Positions 23,701 to 36,299 of a stretch of 64,000 nt of DNA are shown piece after piece. The translations under genes were made by a program, and so were the position numbers. Origin of the DNA: Conus ventricosus (Eukaryota; Mollusca; Gastropoda; Neogastropoda; Conidae); contig CM031610.1 in the NCBI GenBank assembly GCA_018398815.1, positions 29,480,289-29,544,288 of the forward strand, given 5' to 3'. The first letter of the stretch is position 1. Each line of letters opens with the position of its first letter. The notes under the pieces are model-generated. The model was not told the origin of the DNA, made no database searches, and saw only the letters and a program-made list of their open reading frames with translations.

Positions 23701-25689
23701 AGCTATGGTTTTTAAACTGATTTAAGTTTGGTAATATTGTCCTCTTAATATTGTACTCTGTTTTTTAATAGTCTCACTTATTTGAATGCATTCGATCAAA
23801 AACTAAAGTTGGTAATGGATATTTTGGGAATTTATTTGAATAGAAGAAATTTTTAATTTCTTTATCAAAAAGTATATTGATCCAATAACCTAGATAGCAT
23901 ATAGTTTTTGTTTTTCTTAACGCTATTTGTTTGGTTTGTTTGGTTTAGTACATTCAATTATATTTAAACTTTCGTTTTTTAAATTTTCCTTTCACCTGAA
24001 CTCAGAAAGAGTCACACTGCATCAAAAGACTGAAAGTGCATTAATGACAAAGTTATTTTTAAACTTACTTTGTAATGTTTATAAGATAATCAATGCAATT
24101 TTCTTTGTGTGGATGTTGTGTCAAAAGTTGAGCGTTTGAAGGAAAGAGAAGGGGCAAAAAGATTAGGGGACTAGTAAGGGATTTGGTGGGATAAGGATGA
24201 GGAGGTTACATCATCTATGTATTCAGTTAAAGTTGCGCCTCCTTTTGTGACCATAGATAATACCTAACTTTGTGCTTTGTAAAGTTCTCTGATTTTGAAC
24301 CACAAGTATTGTCTGACCTGAGTCAATGTAACTTTTTTTTTAAACGTGAATATAGCCAGGTGGCTTTTAAAAGAGTGGATATCTTTTATTGCTTCTAATC
24401 CTTTGTTTCCTGAGATATCTTTTTCTACAATCAAATGATAGATGGGTAAAATTAGAACAAACTAGTGAACATTCCTTATACATCATATCAGTCTGCTTGG
24501 ATGGTGTGATTATTACTATTAACTTTGGTGACTCCTAAAATTATGTTAGTCAATTCTTGTCTTGTTCCAAAAGCTTTTACTAATGTTAGAGAACAAAATA
24601 TGTCTTGCCATTCTAACTTTGAAGGATTGTTATGGTGCTGAAAAGAATTGATAATGATTATGCAGCTCTGTCCCCACTTCATTAGTGAAATTACTCCTAA
24701 CCTTATGATGCTGATCCTTCTGTCCCATGGATCGATCTGGACGAAGTGTTCAATTTTGTGTTCATTCTGTCACAGTCCAGCATCAATAATTCACAGGGTG
24801 ATTCATTTTCAACCATCATGAGGGCATCCCTCAGAGACCTAATACTGCTTTTTGGTGGTATTTAGTACTCCCTGCTAGCAGGACTTGCGGTAACAGTATT
24901 GCAGTGTCGGCTGCATGAGCTTAGTCATTAAGGCAGAACAAGTCAGCTGTAAATAATGATCATCTCTAGAATGGATGTGTCCTACAGTGATGTGTCATTT
25001 TGCAGGCTCATGCATTTGCTTTCTTTTATCAATATATTCTTCGTGAAACTTACAAGTTTTAAGTTTGTAGAAGCTCATACTTTCATTCATCAGATTGTGG
25101 GTATCACCCATTCTTGTGATAAATTTACAAATAATTTGCATGCAGAAACACATCAGCATTGGAGTCAATTCCAGCCTCCATGATACAGTGATTAGACTTT
25201 GGGGGAAAAATGAAAAAAATATAGTTTCAAAAATGTAGGCTTGGATCAAGCCCTATCACTGTATCAGACTCAGAGGCATTTTTTGCCTTTCACTGTTTTC
25301 TTCCCATAGTTTTGGTGCATGTATTAGTTACCAAAGTCACTGCAAATATACCATATTATATTAGAAATCTAATCATTCATCAGCAGTACATTTGCAAATT
25401 TTGTTTGTTATTTCTCCTTCTGGAGCAGGAAAAAAGTAGATTTTACTTCTTGTTACATGATGTATTGATACTATGTTTAATCCTCATGCTCGGTGTTGTC
25501 TCACCCATTTCTGTCAAGGTAATCTCATCCAGTCTGTTGCTTTATTGCTTATACTTCACTTGTTCTTCCATTACACGTTGCCTTCTCTCTTCTCGTCCTT
25601 CTCTTCCTTTTTTCTTTGTATTTGTTTTGATAGGCCTCGCTGTCTCTTTCTCTTTGTCCTCCCCCCCCCCCCCTCCACACCACACCCCA

Positions 25690-25850
25690 CCTCTTTCTCT
25701 CTTTGTTTCTGCCTTTGTCTCTCAGTCCGTCTGTTTCTGTCTCTGTCAGTCTTTCTGTGTCTTTGTCTGTCTGTCTGTCTCTCTCTCTTGTTCTCTCTCT
25801 CTCTCTTGTTCTCTCTCTCTCTAGTCTCTCGTTCTCTCTCACATCACATA
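25690..25850. repeat. (CT)n / (CTGT)n polypyrimidine tract
   Basis: Interrupted CT and CTGT repeats, preceded by C15 at about 25661. The long open frames here are low-complexity artefacts. Confidence 0.93.
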
Positions 25851-27159
25851 GTGAAAGCTGTCTATCATCTGAATCTGCAGCAGTTAATTTTGCCAGTAAA
25901 GGCAAGTTAAGTAGAAAATCTGGCTGCTATATTTAGCAGAGAAGTAAGCACATCAAGTGTTACTTGTATTGCATGACAGTCTGATAGACAACATATAATT
26001 ATAAAGAAAACCGCTGCCTGTTATAATTCCTTCTCGCAGAATCTGCTTTGAATACAAGATCTGAACTTGGGGACCTACCAGCCAAGTTCTGTCGCTCAAT
26101 ACTGTAGGTGTTGGCCTCCAGAGTAATGAGTGAGAAGAACAATGGGGTGTCTGAAGCTTCTCGGCTCTCAGGAGTTGACTAGAAATTTGACATTTTGCCA
26201 GCTCGCCCTTTTCACCATGGGGAGAAGGCCGAGTGTTAGCATTCAAATGATATGTGCAGTTGAGTGTCAGCTTCACTTTGGAGTGGTTGTGTGGCCCAGG
26301 CCTAGCGTTCTGCTGAATAATAGATTGCAGATCTCACTGATTAGATTACTGGGTTTTGTTGTTGCTTTTTTTTCCCTTCCTGCCGATAAGTGTGACTGCC
26401 CATTTCGGAGCTTGTGGCTGATGTGGTAACTAATTTGTTGGTTTCAGAGGATTTTGAAGGAGTGACTCAACAGTTGTCATGGTTCGGGGATTTTTGTTTT
26501 ATTTTTGATGAAGTAATTAGCTAATATGTTTGCTTTTAGTATTTTGCTTTGCTTGGTGGCTTGCTTATCTCCATCTTTGTGACTTTATGGTTGTTTAGTC
26601 ATAAAAAGAAACCCTACACACAATGAAATTTGGGTCAGATCTAGGTAGTTTAATGGATGACAGTTCATAGCTTTCACTAGTTTTTAGTATCAGAATTTGT
26701 GGCTGATGATTTGAGTGCTAGAAATGTATTTTCTCAGGTTAACCATCCTACTTTAAAGATATGAATGGCAGTGAAAATGATAGAAGCAAAACATCATTCA
26801 TAGTGATTCAACTGGTTTTTTTAATGCACAGATTAAAAAAAGGAATTGCTTAAAAGAAGAAAGAGAAAGGTTGACATACAGTGTTGATGCTGGAGATTAG
26901 AATGACTGTCTGATTGAAAGAAGACTTGTCAAATGGAAATTTAACATAAAACTCCACGCTCGCCGTCAGCTCATAAAATCTTTTATTCCAACCAAATTTT
27001 TGCCTCTGTGAGGCTACCATAGGGTCTGTAACAAACACATGCAACTATTTTTGCACCAGCATCATTTGAACATGTTCAAGAGTTTAAAAAAAAGACCCTC
27101 ATGCACACATCCAGTCTCAACCAAGCCCATATGCAGTCACACTCAGACAAACAAGTACC

Positions 27160-27221
27160 ACACACACACACACACACACCACACACACACACACACACAC
27201 CACACACACACACACACACAC
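27160..27221. repeat. (CA)n with periodic CACACC interruptions
   Basis: Three CA blocks of about 18-20 bases, each ended by ACC: a small higher-order repeat of a microsatellite. Confidence 0.93.
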
Positions 27222-27360
27222 CTCTAGCGGTAAATGGGTACCACATTGAGATCAGAGAAGGGTTAAAGTGGTGGAAGGAAAGGGATGAGTGCTGCCCTAA
27301 TACCAACAGAGTGAACCTGTTATAGTTCACCGCTTGCTCCATTTGGTTGTGGGACTTCAG

Positions 27361-27390
27361 CCCCCCCCCCCCCCCCCCCTTTTTTTTTTG
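27361..27390. repeat. C19 followed by T10 homopolymer block
   Basis: A pure C run directly followed by a pure T run. Length is unreliable in most sequencing chemistries. Confidence 0.8.
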
Positions 27391-30255
27391 TTTTGTTTAA
27401 CTGCATTTGTATTGGTGTTAGCAAGAGAAGCTGTTTGCCTCTTTTACACATATGTCATTAATGGGTGAGGTATTGGGGCTGGGGAAGTAGTTGATAATGG
27501 AGGGTAACGGTGTCAGTAGCGTACATTTTTTTCCCCTCAGAGGTTGAATAGCCGTGCATACTTCCAGGGGTCATAGCAACACAGTTGTAGGAAAAGCAGG
27601 CCATTTTTCCTTTGACTGGTCTGCCTTTCATCACTTATGCATTTTTCTTTTTGCTACCAGACTTGTTCCCTCTGTATGCTTTTATCTCATTTTGATGCAA
27701 CTGGTGCAACACTTGGGCTATCCCTCTTCACCTACCTTATCACCTCTTTCTTTTCCATTATGGCTCACTGCTTGCTCCCAATGGAAAGACACCAGCAGTG
27801 TTGAAATTTTGTCGTGGCTGACAAACTCTGCATAGAGTGGCTTTTATGCAACATACGCTTTCAGCTGGGAAAGACCAATTCCACTATTCTCGCCAAGTCT
27901 TCATATCTCTCTTTCGGTTTCCTCTTTTTTCCTAAACCAGTGATCCATTTTCAGGGGATACTTCGGTAACAGTTCTCATCATGTCTTGATGTTGATGAAT
28001 TCCAAATGTGTCTAATCAGCTATATTTGACTTACAGGATAATGTCTTATTTTAGTATAAATTACATGACTTCTTATTTCATTTGATGCATCCATTTTGGA
28101 TTTCATTGTAACTAGTGTCTATTTTCTATCATTTTGGCAACAATGTGAAGTTTACAAGTTAAGTGTATTTTCTTTTGGAAAGCTGTAATTGTTAAAACAA
28201 GTAAGACTGATTTATTTGCTGCTGTAATGCAGCTTCACATTATTGGCGATGTTTTGTGTGCTGCTTTATTGTAGGTTTGCATGTTTGATTCACCATAAAT
28301 AACACACTCACACTGTCCTAGCTATGTTTAGTCAGATGTGCCTGTATCTTAGCTGTCTTAATTCTGTATTTATATCAGCATCACTGTTTGGTGGAAAACA
28401 TATGAATGGTCTGATCTTGATTGAATGTAACTTAAGACTTTTCAGCCTTTTTAAAAATCTTTTTTTTCCTCTATAAAGCTTTATTAGACAAGCCCCAGTT
28501 GATTTAATTGTGTGTAAATGCAGTAAATCAGCTGACTTTGAAGTTGGGGCTTTATTTGAAATCTGTGCAATGTCAGACACGCCGATGTAACAGATAATGG
28601 TTAAACTGAAGGTTTTAAGTCCTGTGGCTACATCACGCAGGGATAGTAAACTATTATAAACTGACAGTGTCTGTGACATGGCTTTATGGAATACAGCATG
28701 CACCCTGCTCTTTCTGCCTCCTTTAGCTACATTGGGGAATCAGGTTACCATTTGCTGCTGGACAGAGAAGGTTTTCATTATTTAGTGTAGGACGTGTATA
28801 CAGCGTGTGTCCGAGATACTTCACATTGCTTTACAAGATTACTTTAAAGCTTGCATGTCAACAATTATTAGCTTATACTTCACTAGCACAGTGGTATACT
28901 CACAGTATGCCACACAATGGTCACACATAATCATGGGAGCATTATTCTACTTGTTACAAAAGAGGTATGTGTTTGAAGCTGCCTTGAATTAAATTAGAGA
29001 ATCTGAGTGTCTGAGTGACAGAGGTAGTTTGTGTTATGCCATAAAAATCCTATCTTGTAAGTAGAACAAATTTATAGTCTTCATCTTTATGTCCAAGCAA
29101 CCAAACTACTTGACTCCAGGCTCTCAGTGTAACCAGTACACAAGAACAACTCGTTTAATATTTTTAACACATTTACCTTCATGCCACCTTCCTGGTGCTC
29201 CCACCTTGCCCCCATGCCCTGCCCCTCCCTAATATGTCATTGCTAAGTCACTGTCATTGAGATGAAGGAATTGTTTGCCTGCAGTTATTTTCCTTACTAG
29301 TTATTGGTTCCATGTAACTGCATATAAAGAATTGTTTACAGGACAGAAGCTACTTATGGGAAAAGAAAACGGACTGTTTAAAACTAACAGACATAGCATG
29401 TTATTGACCAGCAGTAGCGAAAGGTGTGCAAGCTGTAAGCATGCAAATCAAGGCTGCAGAACTGTCCTCTGGTAATCAGTGCTGTACACATGTTCGTATT
29501 ACAGATTTGTTTAGTGCAGACTTCTGTATGGAATAACATTTTCACAGGTTATGCACCTGTCCTTTTGTTGCTGATGATCGTGTTTGTTGTTGTTTTTTCT
29601 CGGCATTGTGCTTGGTTGTAAGTCACGTACTTACTGCGCAAGCCGTAAGTCTGCTTGTGCTCCCCAGTTGTAGTACATGTGTTAACGGTTCACCATCTTG
29701 AATCTTTTGTTTTCCTGACTGTGCTGGATTGTCTTGAATTACACACTAGATAAATAAAGAACGAAAATTGAGAATGTTTTGGGAGAAACAAAAGAATACT
29801 GTGTACACGTTTTTAAGGCGAGTCTCTAGTTTTAAATAAAGCTAGCAATGACTAGGTATGAACAAAAATGTTTTGCAGTGACATTTCTTTTAAGGATGTC
29901 CCATCTATATTGTCAGATGAGTGAGCTGTGACAACGTCTGTCGAACCATCTTCATGTTGGCCAGCATGACGTCCATGTGGACCAACTGAGTCACAAAGGA
30001 AACACGTACTGCATGGCTCTGCGTAACTGGTCCTTTCAGTGAAAAGGAAAAGGTGAAGGGACAGAGAGAAGTATGTTCTGTGGACTTCTACATATAGATT
30101 AACAGCCTCTTGAGTGTTATCATATATCTCACCAAGTTATACTTCCACATGTCCACAAGAATAGCTGAAGACAACTGAAACTGAAGAACTGGTGGGCTGA
30201 TCATTGCGCTGCTGTTAAAGCTGCCTTACACAGAGAGTGGCATCCTGCTGTAAAA

Positions 30256-30984
30256 ATGGAGACATCTGCTTCCCCTTCCTCAAGTGATAAGTCGCAAGAT
30301 GAATCTGCTGGTGAAAAGTCAATTTCAGAGTGCCAGAAATGTATGTCACGTGAGTGTCAGTGCTTTAAGACCAGTTCTCGGATGATGCCTCGCATTGGAA
30401 AAAGTTTGTACATAAGTGGCGCTGCAGGAGTCAACAATCATGTCGTCCTAAAGAGCCAAAAAATCACACACATCCTGAACTTAGCACGTGAGCTGGAGAA
30501 CAGTACCTTCCCTGATTTCGTTGTTGTCCATCATGGAGGATTGCGTGATGCTGAAGATGAAGATCTCCTGACAAGGCTTCCAGAGCTGGTTGAGTACATC
30601 CACCAAGTCATCAGTGATGAAGGCCGCATTGTTGTAAACTGCATCGCTGGGATCAGCCGCTCCGCAAGTGTCTGCTTAGCCTACATGGTGCGGTATGAGC
30701 ACCAAAGCCTACGTGAGGCATTTGATGAAATCCACAAGGTTCGCCCAGTCGTTGCCCCAAATCCCAAATTTTGGAGAGATCTGATTCAGTGGGAGGAAGA
30801 AATAAGGGGGGAGAACTCTGTGGTACTGAAACCATTCATTTGTGGCATTATTCCTGAGCTGAAGGAATATGAGGACTATACCAAGATGCGCATCAGGGTG
30901 GGCTGGATGGAAGAGCTGCTGGCCATGTGGACATTCCATCTGCTCTTGTTTTGCCTGCAGATGGTTTCGATTCTGTGGGGCTGA
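30256..30984 (+). CDS. Atypical dual-specificity phosphatase, DUSP14/18-like, catalytic His replaced by Asn
   Basis: One uninterrupted 242-codon frame. Residues 1-40 are a Ser/Glu-rich and Cys-rich lead (CQKCMSRECQC). The DSP fold follows from about 45 (RIGKSLYISGAAGVNN) to about 190. The signature reads VVNCIAGISRSASVC: Cys129 and Arg135 of HCX5R are kept, but the His is Asn128 (AAC). Asp98 in GGLRDAEDED is the likely general acid. RPVVAPNPKFWRDLIQWEEE and FICGIIPELKEYE match the conserved C-terminal block of the DUSP14/18/21 subfamily. The family removes phosphate from Tyr and Ser/Thr. Losing the His should weaken or alter catalysis, so it may act as a phosphatase-like binder (inference). 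The last 25 residues are hydrophobic, and a possible short intron (GG|GTGGGC to CTGCAG|ATGG, 30898-30960) could replace them. Confidence 0.9.
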   Translation: METSASPSSSDKSQDESAGEKSISECQKCMSRECQCFKTSSRMMPRIGKSLYISGAAGVNNHVVLKSQKITHILNLARELENSTFPDFVVVHHGGLRDAEDEDLLTRLPELVEYIHQVISDEGRIVVNCIAGISRSASVCLAYMVRYEHQSLREAFDEIHKVRPVVAPNPKFWRDLIQWEEEIRGENSVVLKPFICGIIPELKEYEDYTKMRIRVGWMEELLAMWTFHLLLFCLQMVSILWG

Positions 30985-31534
30985 TCAGAGACCTGCTGCC
31001 CAACATATTTGTTTGTAATTGTGTAACTAGGATGTTTCCATTCCTTTACATTCTTGTTAATGATTGGGGGCTCATACACTTTGATATTATCAACATTCCA
31101 TTAGACCCTCTCAGTGTCAGCTACTGCTGATGCTCGAAGGTTTGATCTTCAAAAGGTCTTGGGGAGTTGGTATTTATCGGAAGGTATATCTAACAGTTTT
31201 TTTTCCAGTTTGTTGTGTATGGCATTCTGATTCATTGATATTTTATGGGTATGGGATGGAGATCATATATATATTGCTTTAGAGTTTATCATTCTCCTCA
31301 TTAGTGTGTTAGTCAGTTTTCAATATAGTTTGGGTATATAGTATTTTACTAAATGTTTTAACTCAATGTTATCTTTCATTTCACACCAGTGCATTGATGT
31401 CCAATGTTGATGATATAGCACATGCGCCAGATTGATGTCTTTTTGGGGGAAGTGTTGACCCACACAGTAACATGATGGGTGTACAGTGTGTTGCCAAACT
31501 GACAAAATATTAGGAAGATCTCTGTCTGTCTCTG

Positions 31535-31683
<149 letters not shown>

Positions 31684-32721
31684 GCTCAGTTTCCTGCTTC
31701 TGTAGAGCATATGTAGACAGCTAGTTCAATACTTGTTCGCTCTATACATAAAGTTTTGTTGTTTATCATATGATTATCATTATTTTCGCAATGATAATTT
31801 TTCACAGAATATGTCATTAAGTAAAATAGTACTCAGCTTTTTATGTGTGTTTTTGTTTATTTGCTTGTGTGCATGTGTGTGTGTGTGTGTGTGTTCGCGT
31901 GCGTGCGTGTGTGCGTGCATGTGTGAATGTGTGTGTGTGTGTGTGCGCAATCTCCCATGTCCTTTGGTGGCATTGCTCCCACAGCACTTACAACAGCCCT
32001 GGGTGCACAGCGACATCCATGGTGGTCCTGCTGCGGCCCACAAGGAGCAGTCCATATCAGGCTGTTGTCATGCAACTCACCAGAGGCACTGCTTCACTTT
32101 GCCAGATCGATTTGGTGGTATTCAGAAGAACCTGCGATGATGCAGTATGTGCAAGTCAGTACCAACAGCTGCCAACTGTTTGTTTTGTTTTGTTGGCTTG
32201 GCACTACCTTCTGTAGGGTCAGGTCCGATTATGTACAAGCTTGCCTGTATGTGCAAAGTGAAAAGTTTTAGCGATACGGCAACTCCACGCCTAGCTAGTC
32301 CTTAAAAGAAAATTTAATTTTTTTTTTTTTTTTTTTTGCGCTCTCCCTGTTTTCCGTCGCAATATGATCAAGTTGGTTCAGCGATGTATACAGCCAGATC
32401 CAGATCCAGAGGGTCCCTATCTGTATGGTTCCACTGCGTTAATTCAGCTACCATCCCGATGAACTTTGCAGTGCAGAGAACTTTGACACCAGCTCATCAG
32501 AGGCATGGATGTGGATAGCAAATGTAAAACAGGTCACCACCAGAGCAAGCTCCCAGCAATTACCGCTGCGTCATGTTGGTTTTTATATTGTCTCTTGTGA
32601 CGTTTTTGTGTGTGTGTTAAAAAGCTGTGGCTGGAAAGATTAGACTCTAGCTGTATAGATATGTTTTAAGTTTTATACCTAACACTTAAGTTTTATTTTT
32701 CAGAAAATAAACCACAAATAT

Positions 32722-32722
32722 T

Positions 32723-32794
<72 letters not shown>

Positions 32795-32816
32795 GTCTCT
32801 CTCTCTCTCTCTCTTT
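32722..32816. repeat. (CT)n microsatellite
   Basis: About 90 bases of CT with a few CTGT interruptions, followed within 50-100 bases by A and T homopolymers. Confidence 0.95.
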
Positions 32817-33477
32817 TTTAAAAATATTTTTTAGCAAGAATGTTGTTAAACTGTTAAAAAAAAAAAGCAGCATCTGACCAGGTCTTGTTCAGATTTTTTT
32901 TTTTTTTTTTTTAAAAGGAATGCACTCAGTTTTGGACATACCTAGATTCATTTTTTAAGGCAGTTGTTTCAGAGGAAGTGACATAAAAGTTTTTCAGTAC
33001 ATTGTATTGTAGAGTGGAATGTCTATGCAATTACCATGAAAATATTGAAAAAGAAGTTCTTAGCAGAGAGTGGGACTGGACGCAGGCAGGCAAACAAACA
33101 GGCATGTGCGCACACATGCACACATTCAAAGTGAGGGCAATTTGAAGAAGGTCCTTACCTTCATGCTATTTTTGGTCATTGTTACATTGGGGTACAACTT
33201 TTACAAACTTTCCAGTTTTGAATATTATTTTTTTCTTGAGACGTTGGGAATAACCATTGCCACAATAATCTTAGGGTTCCAAGATTGCCGCTGTGTACCA
33301 TTTAAAACATCAATTGTATGCCATTTAGAATGTCATGCTTCCGCTTGATCACAAATCACAAACATGCTATCACAGTTGTGAACTGATTTAAAAAGAAGAA
33401 AAACAAACTGAAAATGCTCAGAACTTCTCGTTATGTGGTAGCTGGGTAGATTTATGGAAGAATGATGAAGTTCCTCT

Positions 33478-33640
33478 TTGGGTCACCCATCAGAAGGTCA
33501 AGTGTTGTGTCGCTGACAATGAAAGTAAAGTTCTCTTTTTTCTCATGGAGAAAAAGGTCCATTCAGATAAGGCTAGAACCCCAGATCAGGGACCAGATTC
33601 TTGTTGAGATGGGCACACTATCCGCATGATCCTATTCTAT
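33478..33640 (-). mobile_element. Probable tRNA-derived SINE fragment
   Basis: Read on the minus strand, a tRNA-like head (GATAGTGTGCCCATCTCAAC) leads to a B-box-like GGGTTCTAGCC, then a body of TTTTTCTCCATGAGAAAAAA and GTCAGCGACACAACACTTGA. The order head, B box and conserved body is that of a tRNA-derived SINE. The A box is degenerate. Confidence 0.45.
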
Positions 33641-34136
33641 TGTTGTCACATCCATGCCTGTGTGTGTTGTTAGGCTGGATGCCTCACCAGCATCTGCCTT
33701 GTCACAGATATGACCCATCAAAGTCTTTGAGAATGCTTCGAATGGATTTTCAGAATGAAAAGTTTTAAGCCCAACTACTGAAGTGACAGGGTTTTTTTCC
33801 CCCAAAGATGCACCGTGCAGGCCTTTTTTTCTGTTTTGTTTTGTTTTGTGTTTAATCATAGCTTTCTGCATCAGTCAGTAAAAAAATAATGGTCTGCTAT
33901 GAGTTCAAAGTCTTTAGCGCTGACAACTGCAGATTTAGGTGGACATAGGCATGCTGTACAGTACACATTGTATTTATTCCCCCTCCCCATTCCCCCTCAC
34001 TGCACCCTGCTGAGATAGTTGACATGCGTTTGCAGTGATAATCTGTTTCCTCACTTTCTGGAACAGTGTACTTTTTTCCATTTAACAGTACAACAGATAC
34101 AGTACAACAATGCAGATATCTATGAATACAGTTGAC

Positions 34137-34490
34137 GAACCAGCTGCTGTGGCGAAGTGGTTAGCGTTGCGGACTCCCGGCTGGGAGGTCGTGGGTTTTG
34201 ATTCCCATCAGAGTCATGTGGGATTTTTCTGCTCCGCCCGGCCCCTCCCCGGAGTTGAGTTTGCTACGGGCTCATTTGGGGAAACCGGACCAACAGTCGA
34301 GTGTCCCCCTTTTTTGGGGAGCATTTTTGAAGTGTTGGGTCAAATTTCCTGACCAACACTGCAGTGCCTTATCCTCGGCCGGTTGACGCAAAAATTATAA
34401 AGGAAGCGTGAGTCAGCCCTGTATGCAGTCCGCCGGGCCCGTAGCATCATCTTCACACCCTCATTCTCTTTCGATCACTTAAAAAAAAAA
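34137..34490 (+). mobile_element. tRNA-derived SINE, family 1 copy A
   Basis: A-box TGGCGAAGTGGT at 34150-34161 and B-box GGGTTTTGATTCC at 34193-34205, at normal tRNA spacing. The body GGAGTTGAGTTTGCTACGGG is shared with the copy at 59.2 kb, and an A-run follows at about 34481-34491. The tRNA-like half resembles a tRNA with a GTGG..AGTGGTTAGCG D-arm; it is a retroposon head rather than a functional tRNA because the 5' and 3' acceptor-stem sides do not pair well. Confidence 0.75.
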
Positions 34491-35315
34491 AGTCTCAAAT
34501 TTTTGGGGCCCTTCATGCCCACTCTTAGGGTTTACCCCCAGTTTCGATTCCTCTCCACGTCTGGGCCCTTTGGTTTGGTTCCATTGGGGGTCCGTATGGG
34601 CAAGTCAGGGGGGCTGCATTGGGGGACGGGGTGGGTCCCCGGGAGGGAGATCACTCACCCCGGGCTCGGGGGCAACAAACAATTTTTGTCGTCATAGGGG
34701 TGTAGTAGGTGGTGTCCTGGTAGTTGGATCAGAACAGGTGCACTAAAACACCACTGAAGTAAGGGCACATGCAGTTCCCCCCAGGGGGTTGCTTCTTGAA
34801 CTTGACATTAACTGGCCCTAGATTGCGGTGCCGATGCTGCGCAGGACTGCCCGGGCTGGGCTGTGGACGGGGTGTCAAAATGAGGGGCGTGGGTGCACCA
34901 CCCGGAGGGGGCACAGAAGAGGGGACAGCAAAAAAAAAAAAAAAAAAAAGTAAGTTGACGTTTACTTATTTTCTTTTGGCTTTTCTTTCTGGAATTTTTG
35001 CGGCGGGGTCTTTGTTGTAAAATTTTTCCTGTAAAATTTTTGTCGTTTTTTATCATTTCTTTCCATTCTCGGTCCTCTTTTCCTTTTTCAAATGATTTTC
35101 ACCTTTTACTTTCACTGCTGCGAAGTGAAATGTCATCACCATTCCCCATTGTCCTCATTTCCCCCTCTGGGTTCTCAGCCCCAAGAAAAAGGAAACCGCC
35201 GGATAATTTAATCATTCTGTCTCTCCAAAGGACCCCACCCCCCCCTCCCCCCCTTTGATTATTTTTTTGATGATCAATCCGCGTCGCCCATTTGAAAGGG
35301 TTTTTTTGAGGGGGT

Positions 35316-35356
<41 letters not shown>
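35316..35356. repeat. G homopolymer, 41 bases
   Basis: Uninterrupted G run following GGGGT. Very rare in genomes and a likely consensus artefact or collapsed or expanded homopolymer. Confidence 0.85.
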
Positions 35357-36299
35357 CTATTGATTTTCCAGTGTGTTAAAGAAGTGACCTTTGGGGTGAG
35401 AAGCTTGGGGGAAATCATGAAATGTGGCTTTTTCCTCATGAAAAATTAGGGAAATTCCGGGGGATCCTCTGCACCCATTACTTACAAAAGTATTATTTAA
35501 AAATAAGTTCTTTTTTTTTTCTTCAAATCGCCTTGATTAAAAATTTATTTTATACAATGCTGCGGGAATCTGCATAAGAAGTAGATCCAGCAAACAAAAT
35601 GTTATTTAGAAAAAATCATTTTGTATACAAATTTTTATTAATATAAATTTTTATATATTATTTTTTTTTTTTCAACCCGTTGGGGTACAATTCATTTCAG
35701 CGTAACATCTGCAGCGTTGTTTCAAAATGTCCTGAGACTAATTATTTAAAAACAGAAAAAAAAGAATGTGACACTGATGGGGTTTTGATCTTTTTTTTCG
35801 TGTGCATTAAGTCACATTTTTGTGCAAAATTGCTTTCTGGGGGTTTTTCTGTTGCATATGATGTTGATGTTTTGACAGAAAATGTGTGAATATTTGGACA
35901 AAAATTTTTGTTGTTGTTTTTCTGCCTTGATGGACCTTTTTCCTGTTTTGCTTTGGAAGTTGTAACTTGTATGGTTTTGTGTGTGTTAAAATGTGACCTT
36001 TCCGTTTTTGTTTTTTGTGTTTTGGTCCTAATAAAAAAAGTTGCAAAAAACTGTTTTTATGGACACTGCCTTTCCAACTGCGTGTCCATTGCTAAAGGCT
36101 TTTTTTTTCTCTATGAATGTTTTTGCTTGTTTGTTCTTGAGTGGGACCCGGAAAAACACAGAAACGGGTGGGGGCTCAGCACAAAGTATCTTCTTCCCCC
36201 TGAAGGGGTTTTGTAGTTTGACTGCCTTCATTTATTGTTTTTTTTGTTTCTTCCTTTTTTTGGGCAACCTTTTTTCCTTTGGGTTTTTACATCTAAAAA

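Larger units (their letters stand above)
23701..30150. other. Spacer upstream of the first phosphatase gene, no coding exon recognised
   Basis: A/T-rich single-copy sequence with (CT)n at 25.69-25.84 kb, (CA)n at 27.16-27.22 kb and a C/T homopolymer block at 27361-27390. A possible but weak tRNA-like minus-strand segment sits at about 26050-26130. The promoter and any 5' exon of the phosphatase gene should lie towards the right end. Confidence 0.5.

Noticed and set aside
25312..25910. A 170-codon frame with Ser/Leu-rich end
   Set aside because: The C-terminal half is the CT microsatellite; the first half has no recognisable domain.
26050..26130. Another tRNA-derived SINE on the minus strand
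   Set aside because: A weak B-box-like segment only; no A box, body or tail that I could match.
31927..32271. A 114-codon frame in a moderately GC-rich block after the first phosphatase
   Set aside because: Frames are open in several phases, begin in a GT tract, and show no domain or convincing splice sites.
34137..34210. A functional tRNA gene on the plus strand
   Set aside because: The tRNA-like part is continuous with a SINE body shared with a second copy, and the acceptor ends do not pair.
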